Shown in pieces: positions 52,262 to 64,000 of a stretch of DNA of 64,000 nucleotides (within the stretch, counting starts at the first letter, position 1; each line of letters starts with the position of its first letter). The stretch comes from Phallusia fumigata (taxonomy: Eukaryota; Chordata; Ascidiacea; Phlebobranchia; Ascidiidae). The DNA lies in assembly GCA_008931825.1 (NCBI GenBank), contig QXVZ01004525.1:158512-222511 (forward strand). Reading direction: 5' to 3'. The notes below the pieces were generated by a model. The model was not told where the DNA came from and did not search any database. It saw only the letters and a list, made by a program, of their open reading frames with translations. The position numbers and the translations under genes are program-made.

Positions 52262-53538
52262 TCTGTTTGCGGCAAAGATCAAAGGCACACACTGTTCAGC
52301 TGCACATATACGTTTCTGTAGTGCCGTAATACGTATCTTTATTAAGTTGGAGTTGCTTTTACAAACTTATTCAAACAGAAAGAGATATTTATCGCTAACA
52401 TATTCGGCGTTAAGTTTCTTCCACCAACCTATTCAAATAGAATGGGATGTCGATAAACATCGCAAGTTTTGTGGTTTTCAAAGTTATGTTTTCTTTAGTG
52501 ATCTTTCAACTAGTGGCGTGTACTATAAGTTTCTCCAGTCATTGTAGTGTTGTAGAGGCATCGAAGAGAATTTCCTGCAGCTGGATTCGTACCGCTGCTT
52601 TTATTTCCCACATTTAGTCTGACAACAGAGATATTAAAACCATTGCACCTGGCTATGACCCCCAAATGTGTGATGGAGTTTGTAACTGTGGTGTGTTGGC
52701 ACAAGCCGGAGTATAGTTTTAGAAAAGCTTGTAAATTTATTATTGTGCAGATTGCAAATTTGGCCGCGAAGTCTGTCACCCAAAACCAAACATAGTCGGG
52801 AACCTGAGTTCATGAGCCAGAACTCAAATTAGGGCTTCGTTGAAGCGCCGCGGAGCTTCGATTGAAACCACATGAAAAAGGCGACGCAGCCATTCAATGC
52901 CATTCAACAACCTTTACGAGTTGTATGGAGAGCGGGTGGCGGCGCCAATTCAATTGATTTTCCTGGATTTGTCGCAAAAGTCGGGGGCCGGGTCGGATTC
53001 TCGTCACTGCCTGCTAGCCGTGGGAAGTGCATCAGACTATGTCAACCCTTTATGACGTTATGACAAGATTGTGACGTCACAACGTTGCGTAGTGAGATGA
53101 GCGAATCTCAAAAATACGGCGAGGCTTATTTGCACGGAAAGCGCGGAAGGCGGTGATTCATAACTGATTCGAGATAAATCCAGGAAGGACTGAGGAAAAT
53201 TGATGTTTACGGGAAAAGGTGTCAGTGACGTGTCACATTGTCCACTGGGGTCGGATGCAGTCTCCAAAGAAGTCTAGCCTTTTCGAGACTTATAATTTTA
53301 CGCTCAGTGGAGCCTGAAAAGATGTTTTGAATTGCACACCTCGGCTATAATACAATAGAGCTTTATTGTTGCGAAATATCATCTCCGGTCGCGCTCTGCA
53401 GCAATGTTTCCCAACCTATCGTATACGCTAGCACCAATCACGCATTAAATTGAACTGCGTTCTTCGTTGCAGTTATTTTAATCGATTCAGAAAATAAAAT
53501 AGATATCTGATTGAAATTACTTTTTTATGGCTCTAGGT

Positions 53539-53741
53539 CAGTGTCTCTCAAACTTTTAGCCAAGGACCACTTCATCTTCGAATTTTTTTTCTGAGGACCA
53601 CTAACCAGAATTTCATTCTAACATGTTCTCAAAACAGGCGATTTTATAAGCCAGTGCCTAGTTTAAGTCATCTTTTCGCGAACCACTGCGAGGGGATGGC
53701 GGACAACTAGTGGTCCGCGGATCACACTTTGAGAATCACTG
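53539..53741. mobile_element. hAT-type MITE
   Basis: 203 bp with inverted ends CAGTGTCTCTCAAAC and, in reverse complement, CAGTGATTCTCAAAG. It is flanked by CTCTAGGT (53531-53538) and AACTAGGT (53742-53749), an 8-bp duplication with two changes. The ends are of the widespread hAT type. No coding capacity. Confidence 0.85.
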
Positions 53742-55149
53742 AACTAGGTGGTACAGGGCGGCACTGCGTTACCTCTAATTGGTACGCTACCACAAAAGAA
53801 TGAGAACCTGCAGGAAAACGAATTTGTCATCCCTAAATGAGTTTTAAACAAAATCACACATCTGAAAACATGTCGACTTAAAATGGGGGTTAAACGTTTT
53901 TATTTTGCACCGGTGTATTGAGTTTCGCCCTGATGCATTTCTGATGGTTAGGATGCTTCCACTCGAAGTTGTGTGTTGCTGCGGAAGAAGCCACTTTTAG
54001 TGTTTCGCACAAAAGTTTGCTTAATGGAGACTAGAACCGGCTTCAAATTTTGGCAAATCCTTTCACAAAAAATCGCACCCGAATCAATTCATGATGAAAC
54101 CGCATTAGAAACTAAAAATTAATGTTTTGTGTGTTCTTGATACTTAAGACCATATAGGCTTACCATGCATTTTGGAGGAGCAAGTACCTTAGCAAACCAC
54201 TGTACATCTAGTTAAATTTAGCATTAAGGCTGTTTGAATTGGATTGCTTAGCTGTAGTATAGCCTACCCTTGTCCAGAAACCCACTTAGGGCTGCGGCAG
54301 AACAGAATCTTTGAAACTGAGCCAATCGTATGAAGCTGGGCGCATCCCAATAATTCTAATCTCCCACATTGATCCTAGATATCACATCAAAGTCATGCGA
54401 CACAACCGACAGTCTGGGGTCTCCAGGGCTTTAAATCATAGCTGGCATTTGTTTGAAATCGTCATCTCGCAACGCGTGCCGAAGGGAAGCTCACTGGAAC
54501 CGGTTATGACTTTAAGATCCCAAGGGATTTGATGAAATAACACTTTCTGACTATCGTGGAATGATGTATCACCAACGAAAGAGCGGGCTGCAGTCGTGGT
54601 TTTAATGTTAGTTGGATTTGCAGAGTATAAGGACACACCAAATAGATACGCAATGCTTCTGTCCGTTAAATCATTTGTACACGTCACAAAAAATATCATG
54701 TCAAATCTGTCTAGCCTAGACCTGTTTCGCGGAAGTGCTTGAAAGGTCGGTTCTGATTACGTATCAAATCTCTTGCAGGCCTAGCCTGTTGTTTTTTATG
54801 AATGATTTTGCTGGTCAAACCAAACCCTTCAGCTCAGGTCCCAGAAATTGCACACGTACTTCATAAATGATTCCAAATCTGATTTTTTTAGTATCTTTTT
54901 CATATTTTAACGATTTGGATCGAAGTGGATTTCAAACACGCTGGGAATGACCAGAAGACAAACATCACAGTTATGTAAAGTCTGGAACTGTCAACGTGTA
55001 GTTATACAACCTATAAGACTCTGTACGACATACATACTTGATTCTATTTTCAATCAACCCGTTTTATGCGGTAAGCACGCACCCTAGATCTTTCATGACA
55101 CCTTGTGACGGAAACGGGCATACTTGGTAAACCTGGTTAAAAAATATCA

Positions 55150-55500
55150 TGACATTTTATTGTAAAGGATTTGCTGTACGGCGACCACCAGACAGTCTGT
55201 ATTCTATAAACAGGAATCTGTACACAATACGCATGCGCATATGCATGACGCAGGCGGTGCACTTGTGGTCCAGGCATCGATATCTGCGCGGCGCATACAA
55301 GCGCCAAATCCCTCTTAGGAAACGATACAGTGACGTCAGCGCCATAGAAGGCACACAACAACAAGTTCGCCTGCTCGCAAACTCAGTGGCGTTACTGTGG
55401 CCTTGACGTCGAACACCAAAATGCGGCGCTGAGAGGAGGGTTAATTTGGATCGATAAGATCTAGACGTGCCTATAGATTAGTCTGACGTCACGGCTTGTC
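55150..55500. promoter_or_regulatory. CG-richer block with NRF1-like and CRE sites
   Basis: CGCATGCGCA (55230-55239) resembles the NRF1 site, and TGACGTCA occurs at 55331-55338 and 55484-55491. The block is open in several frames on both strands because of its composition. It may be an isolated promoter; no transcript structure was seen. Confidence 0.3.
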
Positions 55501-55668
55501 TCATTGATCAAGTGTTTTTCGCGAAGGGCGAAACACGTCTTGTTTTGTTTGCCGGGGAAGTTTCTAGATTGTTAAGATCGCACGTATTTTTATCATGGAG
55601 TAAGTTGAGATTCGTTGTTCATTGAATTTCACAATATCATTTGAAAAGTTGGATACACAATTCACGGC

Positions 55669-55815
55669 TTTAAATAGTCTCAATAAGAAGATACAAGGGG
55701 GGGGGTGTGTGTAAAACATTTTCTACGTTTCCTGATGATGACAACGGCGTTCGTTTAAACGTAAAAAATTTATTACACACAAGTACTGGCTTGTAACTAC
55801 TTCTTGAGATCGTCT
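55669..55815. mobile_element. Foldback MITE family B, complete copy
   Basis: The left arm (TAGTCTCAATAAGAAGATAC) and the right arm in reverse complement (ATCTCAAGAAGTAGTTACAA) are inverted copies. The right arm also carries the family signature CACAAGTACTGGCTTG. The left arm is interrupted by a run of G. The centre GATGATGACAACGGCG resembles family A. Confidence 0.75.
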
Positions 55816-57531
55816 CAAATGGGTAACTGAAACTGTTCTTGTTAATATTTGTGTGTTAGGTCTTGCAGCAACATTTTCTTGTAGGCTCCAAAAACAGAGG
55901 TGAAAAGATTTACCAAGCCTAAAAGGACCTTTTTCGAAATTCGGGTGAAATTCGTTGATTTAAAAATGAAAGTATTTTCTAACATATTAAGAAACGTTAC
56001 AAAACGTTTGCTGTAGTGCTTCATTTTCACTCTGTAGGCAAATAGAGCGGTGATACTAATCTATGCCTGACTTACACGTCACTGTCACAAGTTCCTGCTC
56101 AGATATCTAAAGACGATGTTGTTGTCATATTGCGCACGGATTAAAATGACATTTTAAGTGTTAGCGTCGGTTAGGGAATTAGACGTCAAACAATTTAGTG
56201 AGGCGGGCGCCCGTAACGGTATTAGGCCTACCGGATTAGGATGACAAGGTAATCATAGCCGGGGGGCATTTCTATTTTCATGCCAATATCCATCATTAAC
56301 TTACACAGCAGTAGAAATTTCCGACGCACCCTACGATGTTTAAGCTTTGTTTTGCCATCAACTCTGCGCGTGTAATGTACGGGAGAAATTATCGTGAAAA
56401 ATTCCACAGCATCGTGTCTATTTTCACAACGGAACCGCAAACGCGCCGTCTGAAAGCCATAGACACGCAAATACGAGTCGCCGTTCAAATTATACGTCTA
56501 ACTCATAGCGCGAACTCAGTTCGATGAATTCGCAATTACATTTATACAAAGCCGTGAACAACAACACAATTATCAAATTTCCGGGTGAACGGTGCACACT
56601 ACACGTTGATCTCTTTTGATGGGGTTTAGTACGCTATACCAACATATAACCAACCCACAACTTTGTACAGAACACATGGGGAACAAGGACACTTTGCAAA
56701 AATAGATGCGCCACAATATTTAACAAATTTTGTTAATAAATATTTAAATTTTATTACTTTGGAACACCAAACACGAATATGTTTGTAAATCGCATCAAAA
56801 ATATACTGGCCCAAATAGTTCTAAAAAGCGACATGCTTAATTCATCAGACGTTTCGGTAATTGAAATAATGCTATGATCAGTGATATAATAAAGCTTACA
56901 CTATTCCTAAAAGGTTTGATACATAAAGCATACTGCTTTTAGGAACCCTTTGGGCCACCATAGTTTGGTGGAATTTTTATTACCGTAAACGAAAACTGCT
57001 TATTCCAAACGTTGAAAAATGTCAGAGGTTTTAGCATAGAAGGACTCAAGACGCACATTTTGATATGAAGGTGGTCATTGCAAGGCCATGAAACTTCGAT
57101 AAAGGTCAATGCTTCTGGTTCGACTTTACAAGGAAGCGAGATACGATCTCTGGAGTGGGAACCTGTCGACTGGTCGTTTCATCCAACCTAATCTCATGTT
57201 CACTTACCAACGAATCTCTATTTGTGGCTTGAAAATGTGAGCGAAGGCCATTTCAAGTTTTAATATGCAATTCACTGCGCAAGAGAAATAACATCAACAA
57301 CGATTTCTTTTCTCACATTCAAGAATGCCAAAGACGTCATAGAATTTTCTGCTGTGCCGCAAACGCGTTAACGACTGGTAATTAAATAAATTCTCCTCAA
57401 TTCAAACAAACCAAAGACTTTTGTTATTTGCATGTTGCGCAATGATTTGTTTTGCGATGCATAGAAATAGATACAGCGTGAAATGCAAGAGTTGAAATTA
57501 ATAACGAAAACTGACCCAAAAATACCAACAT

Positions 57532-57580
57532 GTTTTACACACAAGTACTGGCTTGTATCTTCTTATTAAGACTATTTAAA
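57532..57580. repeat. Foldback MITE family B, solitary arm
   Basis: GTTTTACACACAAGTACTGG followed by CTTGTATCTTCTTATTAAGA is close to identical to family B arms. The opposite arm may be lost in or near the assembly gap. Confidence 0.65.
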
Positions 57581-57751
57581 ACTGTGAATTATGTATCCAA
57601 CTACCAACATGCTTTAGAATTATACATAAATCAAGTCAATTTGCGACATATTTTATGGTTGCTATCAATGAAGCACACGTACACGTTAGAACAATGTCGA
57701 CCCCCCCCCCCCCCCCTCCTCACCAAACAGGGGGTGTGGGTTTTGTTTTTT

Positions 57752-57821
57752 NNNNNNNNNNNNNNNNNNNNNNNNNNNNNNNNNNNNNNNNNNNNNNNNN
57801 NNNNNNNNNNNNNNNNNNNNN
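57752..57821. other. Assembly gap (70 N)
   Basis: Seventy undetermined bases lie between a C run (about 57703-57717), a G/T-rich stretch and another C run (57822-57830). Homopolymer-rich flanks probably caused the gap. The true length may differ from 70. Confidence 0.98.
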
Positions 57822-58245
57822 CCCCCCCCCTTAAACACAAAGCAGGTGTTAGTTTTTAATCGTTTTTCAGCAGTCTTATCATTATAACATGATGCAGGAT
57901 ATACGATGCACTTATAAACACGTTAACGTTGCTTGTGTAAAACACGCAGGTGTCGTTGCACCGCAGATGCCCTACTATACAGCCGTCCACCAAACGAGTC
58001 GTAAAATCACGCCCTGGTCACGATTTTGACGAAACATTGACGCGATGGGCAACAAATCAATTGGTGATGTCTCGCACGTGCAGTGCTCGTTACCGTTCAT
58101 AGATGGTAATCATGCCTGGCTTTCTAAATTTGCGTCACGACCTACCTTTTGGTGTGTAAATAATCGAACGGCGAGCTTTTCTACCGATCGCGCAATTATT
58201 TCGAGACGTTTATTTGTGCAACGATTCGCGATGCTGCCCAAGTTA

Positions 58246-58353
58246 AAGGTAAAACTGCGACGGTTTATTTTTTTGCTTCCGCGCTGCAAAAATTTGCGTA
58301 AGGTAAAGCTGCGACGGTTTATTTTTTTGCTTCCGCGCTGCAAAAATTTGCGT
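58246..58353. repeat. 54-bp tandem repeat, two units
   Basis: Two units (58246-58299 and 58300-58353) differ by one base, so the duplication is recent. Confidence 0.95.
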
Positions 58354-58988
58354 TGAAAATTTCAAACTGTCTGCAACATTTGAATGCCGAGGAGCAGTAG
58401 TAATAAAATGTGTTTATCTGCAAAAGCTACGGTCACAGATTCAGCACATTTTGCTGCGTCAGTATGACGGTAGGTGGGAAATTTTTAAGCGTTTTACTAG
58501 GGCAAAAAAACTAACAGGTTAAATTTTATGCGAAATTTTAACAAAAATAGAAGGCAAACTGTCCCACAACTATATTGTAATATACCCGTTTTTTTAATTT
58601 AACACACAAGCCCGACCAAAACAACCCAACTTTGATCCATTACCAAAATAAAACTGTTTTTGTCTTTCTAAATATCAATCGGTTTTCCTTTAAACCGATT
58701 CAGCATGGATTTATCGGCCAAGGGTGGCGGGGCATAATGTGAAAACAATCTGTTTTTGAAAGTTCGAGTGGATATCTGATAAATCTGTTATTTGGAAAAT
58801 CTGAAATGAGGACTGTCTTCGATAACTTATCAACCACCAAATGCAAACTGTGAATAGATTGTAAGCATTACGGGCACACTCAAACAGTCATCTCAAATCA
58901 ACAAAATCGAAAATCACCTTTTGAGACAAAGTTTGCATTTTCCCACTGCTGCTAAGTATATTTTCCAATTTAGGAAATTGTATACGTT

Positions 58989-59088
58989 GTCTCAATAAAA
59001 AGATACGAGCCAGTGCTTGTGTGGAAAATATTTTGCAAAATATAAAATGTTTTACTCTCAAGTAGTGGCTTGTTAATTTGATTGAGAC
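58989..59088. mobile_element. Foldback MITE family B, short copy
   Basis: The left arm GTCTCAATAAAAAGATACGA with GCCAGTGCTTG is mirrored by a right arm ending in TTGATTGAGAC. The middle present in the 55669 copy is absent, leaving a nearly bare 100-bp palindrome. Confidence 0.75.
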
Positions 59089-60807
59089 CATTTAAGACCA
59101 TGATGTGTGTGTACCTAGCACAAGCAGAATTCCTAAGAAAAACTGTAGATTTGAGCGTTTACTTACGATTTAAGGGAAAAGCACCTATTTCAAACAATTA
59201 GGTACCAAAAACTCCTATCCGTCAACAAACAAAAGGACTTGGGGGTCAAACGGTGGCAATGCAAATTCATCAGCTATTACCGGGGAGTGTTGTAATGGTA
59301 TTTTCATGGTGGGGAAATTTGCTTGATGACCTATCGGCTCAAAGCGGGTAATCCGCAATTAGTCGTTTCCTGTAATAAACCCTTAGGCCAATGTCTTTCA
59401 CTTCAACAGTTTGTTATTCATTTCGAAAGGGAAAATAAGGGATTTGTTGTGAAGGTTACATTATAATGTCAATTTGGTATAAAACACACGTACACATATG
59501 TTGGTATGCAAACAAATACACCTTGGTGTTGTAAAAAAATGTTTAAATGAATAATCTGTAACATTTTATACTAACTAGAGGAACCTGTAGTTTTTAGAGA
59601 GTGCCACCAAAGTCAAAGGGCCACCAAAAGAATTAAAACATTGCTGTCCGATTTAGACACAGAATAAAAAACCTAAAAAGCTTGCCAGATGCTTAAATCC
59701 GATTAAACACATAACTTTTATAACAAGTTGCATTCCACATTGGGAGACAAACCAGACGATTGTCATATCCCTTGAAAAAGAATACAATTCTCATTACAGT
59801 TGCGAATAATAAAGGCCCTTTAGTTTACAGGAACTTCTTTCCAAGCCCAAGTCGGCGCTAATCATGTGCACGGAGCATAACGACACACCTATTGAAAGGT
59901 CCCATTGTGTAGAAAGGTTCATCTCGGTGTGTTGCGCAACCGCACAGATTTCCTTCTGTTGTTCGCAACAAAAATCACCGACCCTTTGTCGACGTGACCT
60001 TTATCCGGTGATCTGTCAGGCGGAACGCGCACAGTTACGTCATCAATACGTGTTGTTTACTGAGAAGCAAGGTGAGGGGGGCACGTACGCAGAGCGGAGA
60101 TGCCAAAACTGGATGTTTACAGTCACGGTTAAATCGATATTACCATCTGCTTTCTTGTCATTTTTAATTGAAATTTGCCTGTTTTGAAAGAGTCATGCAA
60201 AAAATTTGGCCATTCGGGAATTTGCAGTATGCACTGCTTTACATATTACCCAGTTTGATTGACAAACTGTAGCTAAAGATTCTTTTCAGAAGCGAAAAGA
60301 TCTCTCGCAGCAATAAATACCATGTTTCAGTTATCTCTTAAGATTAGTTTTTGCAATCAAGTGCCACGGTTGACCGCACCGAGCACACTCGAGAACTCGC
60401 TTCCCGGGTGCATGTTACCACGTCCTGTAGACGCAACGTTTCCAAGAACAAAGAATTCGTTGGTGCCAGTTTCGATGTATACAACACAAAGTACCGGTAA
60501 ACCGCCGACGTTGGTCAGTATAGCGTCATAAGCTAATCGGTTTTGTTCGTTGTCGTGTCACAATCCCCATGTTTTGATGGATTAGTTGAGTTCGGTGGCG
60601 CAACGACCGATATTAACTCGACTTTCGAGCGAGTAATCCGAGTGTTTTGAAGTACGCGATGACCGGTACTTTGACGGACGTGACAGGGTAAACAAGTACT
60701 TTAACAGTGCCGCCGTGAGGATTTGTCATCACAGATCAGATTTTACGTCAAAGCCACACACAGCGGGTGTTTGTTAATACAATACCAAAGTCTAAACAAA
60801 ATAAAAA

Positions 60808-60961
60808 CATAACTGCCAAAGAACTTGTATGTAGTGAATACATTGTATTATAACGCACGGTGTTAAGTTTCTCGTCATTATGAACGGATGATGACAACAG
60901 CGATTGTTGAAACGTTTGCATTAATATGTATTCACTTTACACAAATTCTCTAGCAGTTATG
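60808..60961. mobile_element. Foldback MITE family A, longest complete copy
   Basis: The left end CATAACTGCCAAAGAACTTG and the reverse complement of the right end, CATAACTGCTAGAGAATTTG, are inverted copies extending over about 38 bp. The interior contains GATGATGACAACAGCG. 154 bp, non-coding. Confidence 0.88.
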
Positions 60962-63463
60962 TTTAAATTAAGGTACTCTTCAGCCCGTATCTTATGTTCC
61001 AAAGTCAAAACTAATATATTATACAAACGGCTTCTGTCCGTACTGAAGCTTAGGATGGCTGTTGGTGGCCATCTAAACTTTGACGCAGTGAAGTTGCGAT
61101 TAACGCAGAAAGGTTGGGGTTGCGAAGTTTCGTGTTGTGCATGTCTGTACTTTTCAGCAAAGAAATGTTCTAAGTCAACACGTTGTAATTCTGTAACGTT
61201 TTGCAATCATTTTGCAATGGTAACACTGACAAGACAAGTTCTGAAGAAAACAAAGCCGAAAAGGTTCTAAAGAGCTTACATCCTTGACTTTAACTTCAAT
61301 CAAAAAAGAGAAAATTCCTATTTAGTATTTTCTAGGGACCAATGAAAAATAGTTACCATGCTTAAGTAAACGCAATGATCGATTTTCAATGCGTATTCCG
61401 ACCGAACTTTGTGGCGTACGGGAATGATACATGAAAATGATGGTCGGAAGAATCGTCTTTTATTCCATCGATGATAAATCCATGAAAGCCCGAATCCTAT
61501 TATTTGATTACTCATAGTTATAAAATGTTGAAATCATGAACAGGTCTGTCATCAAAGTCAGGTAATCCCGATTAGCCTTTCGAGGCATCATTTTTCCGTC
61601 AGTAAAATAGTTGTCCTCTTTTTTATTTGGACCTTCTTAAAGCCTTTTGGTCGCATTATCCACAAAATTCAAACCTAAAGCGTTCGTTTATTGCCAGTTG
61701 GAGTGGACAGAATTTAATGATATGATCCGGACAAGGTTCAGCGGCTGGTTCTGAAGACAATATTTTGTTAGTAACTTTTACTTGTGCGCGCAAGGTTTAA
61801 GATTGCCATTTTGGTTATTGCCTTTTTTCCAAAACCCTGATAAAGTCTTTCGTATTTAGAAGCGTATGAAAACAGATAGTCTATTAAAAACTCTCATTGT
61901 GACACTTGCTGTGTTTGATACAAAGTAGATCAGCACTTTCTTGAATATTACTTCAATATACCCGTCCCGTATAAGTGAATAGCAATATGTGGTGCTGGAC
62001 AATAGGAAGGCAAACGGAAAAATCTTGGTCTGTAGTGAGTTGTTTATCGCTTCGAATTCACAACAACAACAGCATCCAATGTTTGTTCTCCTCAACATGC
62101 CCGCCATTCCCAATAAGGTGGCATGTCTCGTTCTGGCCCATGCATGCAATCTGCTATTTCAGTTCAAGGACTTGTGATAAAGTAATAGGAAGTTGTTGAT
62201 GCGTGATCGCAGCCTGTTCAAGGCAGCAACAAACACTGGGAAAACTTGAAATGCCCTTTCCCGGCGAAATATCCCACGAACCTGATCAGTCGTTACTATA
62301 TGATTTCAGAGTACTGAAGAAATCTTTGGCGCCTGTTACATCATTACAGGTCACAGCCAAAAATTGGTGAGATTTTTTGCTCCATAATCCTGTAATATTG
62401 CCAAACTTAAAACTGGACTGAGCGCACAGACTTCACAGTGGCGTTGGTATAAATAAACTGCAATGTACAGAAAATCGAAACACAGTAATATATTTTTATT
62501 TCTTTGAACAAGCGCCGTTTTATTCATTAAAATTGTGTGCACGAAGATCACAGTGACAAAGTACAAGAAATCACAAGTCAAATAAATAACGCAGGTGAGA
62601 CATTTACTTGCTCAACAAAACGACTCTGTGTCGCCCACTAGTGGATAACATTTTCTATTTGGTCAACAGTAAGGTGAGTTAAGAGCAGTTGTTATGGCAA
62701 AAGAATACACCAGCGATGATACAATCACCAAATTGGAAATGGCTGCACCGCGCACGAGCGGCGTAAAAGAATGAATGGACCGCGGTATGAAGCTTTACAG
62801 CTACGAGAAAATGTGTCAGGCACAGCATGAGAATCACAAATTAGTGGGAGCAGCCGAGGGTTGCCACACCTTCTATGCATAGAGATGGGTTTTCGATGGG
62901 ACCAACTCACTGGTAGAAACCTCAGATATAACATCAAGAGACAGACGGCAAATAGATTAATCTCTTTTGTATCAGAGCAACTGGAAAAAACGAGCAAGAA
63001 AAAACGGTGACCTCGCGTATCGAAATAATGACCAACTTTCTTTGTTTGACCTAAGCAACACGACGTAAATGCCAATTACTTGTTTCACAAGTATTTAAAA
63101 GTGGAACGACTAGATTTTGCAGTCCTTGAACTTATTAAACATTTATTTTTGGTTACTAGTGATGCATGATACTCGAGTTTACATGGACAGATATAACAAA
63201 TGATGGGAAAATCGTTTTGATGGGAAAGACCTGTTTATAAAATGTCAAACGTACATAAACAGTGCAAGAGGTGTAACGACGAAGTTCGCAAAAATATCTT
63301 TCACCAGTCCCTGCTCCCACGAACCGAAACTAAACTAGAACAATTGGTCGTTAACATTAACAAGATCCGAATCCAAACAGATATCGAAATCGAACAGTTA
63401 TCCTAATATCGAGAGCGGTTTCACTTAAAAACACATAAAGGATTTTTATCAAATCTTTTGTCT

Positions 63464-63722
63464 TCAACCAGGATCATAATTCGAAGAATTACTGGGTTGA
63501 GTTAACAATAAAGCAGCCAAGTTCATCTGCGATCCGATTCCATCGGCCCAAGCTCCAAAGCACATTCGAAGCTGGTCGCTTGGCAACGCATCGCTGCAGT
63601 CACGTGGGTGAAACACGTGAACAAGATCCGGGTCCGTAGCGCTCATTACGGTTAAATCCGGGTCGGAGAGAACTTTTTTAAAGAAATCGACGTCTTCCCC
63701 ACCCCAGCCTGTCCTACTCGAT
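63464..63722 (-). CDS. Last exon of a chondroitin synthase/GalNAc-transferase family gene (partial)
   Basis: The last 85 residues and stop of a Golgi glycosyltransferase that builds chondroitin chains. The exon begins after a TTTTGCAG acceptor (first base completes a codon) and ends at TGA (63466-63464). GWGGEDVDFF matches the GWG-x-EDVD block of the chondroitin GT7-type catalytic domain; HVFHPRDC and LRMCFG align with the VHVHHP...C and YKMCLG segments at the C-terminus of CHSY1/3-type enzymes (CSGALNACT has a similar but less close end). His in HVFHP is the expected metal ligand. The rest of the gene lies above 64000. An AATAAA on the minus strand is at 63143-63138. Confidence 0.82.
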
Positions 63723-64000
63723 CTGCAAAACAAAACAAAGGTATAACAATGATATCTAACTAATGAGAAGATTTTTGTGGATTCACCGAACGAACAGAAG
63801 GCCAAGTCGGTCAGTTGCAAACAGTGCACGGTTTTGATTTGGTGAGGGCCTAAACTTTAGCATATAAAGCCCCCTGTCTTCTATAAAGCCAGTTGGTTCA
63901 AGATTGATTACAAATATGTTTAACTCTCATCGCGAAGTTTTATTAAAGCTAAGTTCTTGATTATTATTGTCAGGTACTTAACGCAATACCGACAAGTGTA
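63723..64000 (-). other. Intron of the chondroitin-synthase-type gene
   Basis: The sequence upstream of the terminal exon shows no further exon in frame up to the window edge. Confidence 0.6.

Larger units (their letters stand above)
43800..63463. other. Gene desert, distal part
   Basis: No recognisable coding exon. Separate entries give two foldback MITE families, a hAT element, a G-rich run, palindromes and factor-like sites (49.9-52.3 kb), a CG-richer block (55.2-55.5 kb), an assembly gap and tandem repeats. Confidence 0.45.

Noticed and set aside
57530-57859. Open frames spanning the assembly gap
   Set aside because: The frames exist only because undetermined bases contain no stops.
58045-58356. 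103-codon open frame containing the 54-bp repeat
   Set aside because: The repeat unit is a multiple of three, so it extends the frame by chance; no start context, domain or splice sites support coding.
1-64000. Retroviral, Polinton or other virus-like remains
   Set aside because: No reverse transcriptase, integrase, capsid or long terminal repeat signature was seen in any open frame.

Overview
The window is nuclear DNA of an invertebrate chordate-type animal, most likely a solitary ascidian of the Ciona kind. This is an inference from AT-rich introns of a few hundred bases, short exons with clean GT/AG sites, an EGF/ZP secreted protein of egg-coat type, and many short foldback and hAT-type MITEs. 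No species-specific marker was identified. No bacterial, organellar, rRNA, CRISPR or virus-derived element was recognised. All gene models were assembled by eye from splice sites with consistent phases.

Layout. (1) 721-3844, minus strand: a complete executioner-type caspase (8 coding exons, 308 aa) with a hAT-type MITE in one intron. (2) 4403-6972: a two-copy tandem duplication of about 1.29 kb carrying the 5' region and first exon of the next gene. (3) 6348-9211, plus strand: a type II membrane protein with GDS and DxxH motifs (PC-esterase/SGNH-like, 470 aa); the upstream duplicate exon (5152-5480) keeps its splice donor but has a stop in its leader. (4) 11883-20229, plus strand: a 16-exon, 796-aa secreted or GPI-anchored protein with a signal peptide, a DPDGD-containing module, an EGF-like domain, a ZP domain, an RRRR cleavage site and a hydrophobic tail. 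Its introns hold a hAT MITE with a perfect 8-bp target duplication, tRNA-related SINE relics and a 21-bp-arm hairpin next to a splice donor. (5) 22088-25240, minus strand: a RASGEF1-family Ras/Rap exchange factor (705 aa in this model) enlarged by two disordered insertions, one splitting the REM domain and carrying a DSGILS degron-like motif. (6) About 25.3-63.4 kb: a 38-kb stretch without recognisable coding exons. It has palindromes, paired transcription-factor-like sites, two foldback MITE families, a G-quadruplex-type run, short tandem repeats and a 70-N assembly gap. (7) 63464-63722, minus strand: the last exon of a chondroitin synthase/GalNAc-transferase family gene whose remainder lies beyond the window.

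The genes do not form a pathway; they are ordinary neighbouring animal genes (cell death, cell-surface modification, extracellular coat, small-GTPase signalling, proteoglycan synthesis). The most unusual signals are the first-exon duplication, the split-REM RASGEF1 with its candidate degron, a window-wide excess of the palindrome TGACGTCA (at least 17 copies, five of them in RASGEF1 exons in two reading frames), and a palindrome-dense block at about 49.9-52.3 kb in the gene desert.
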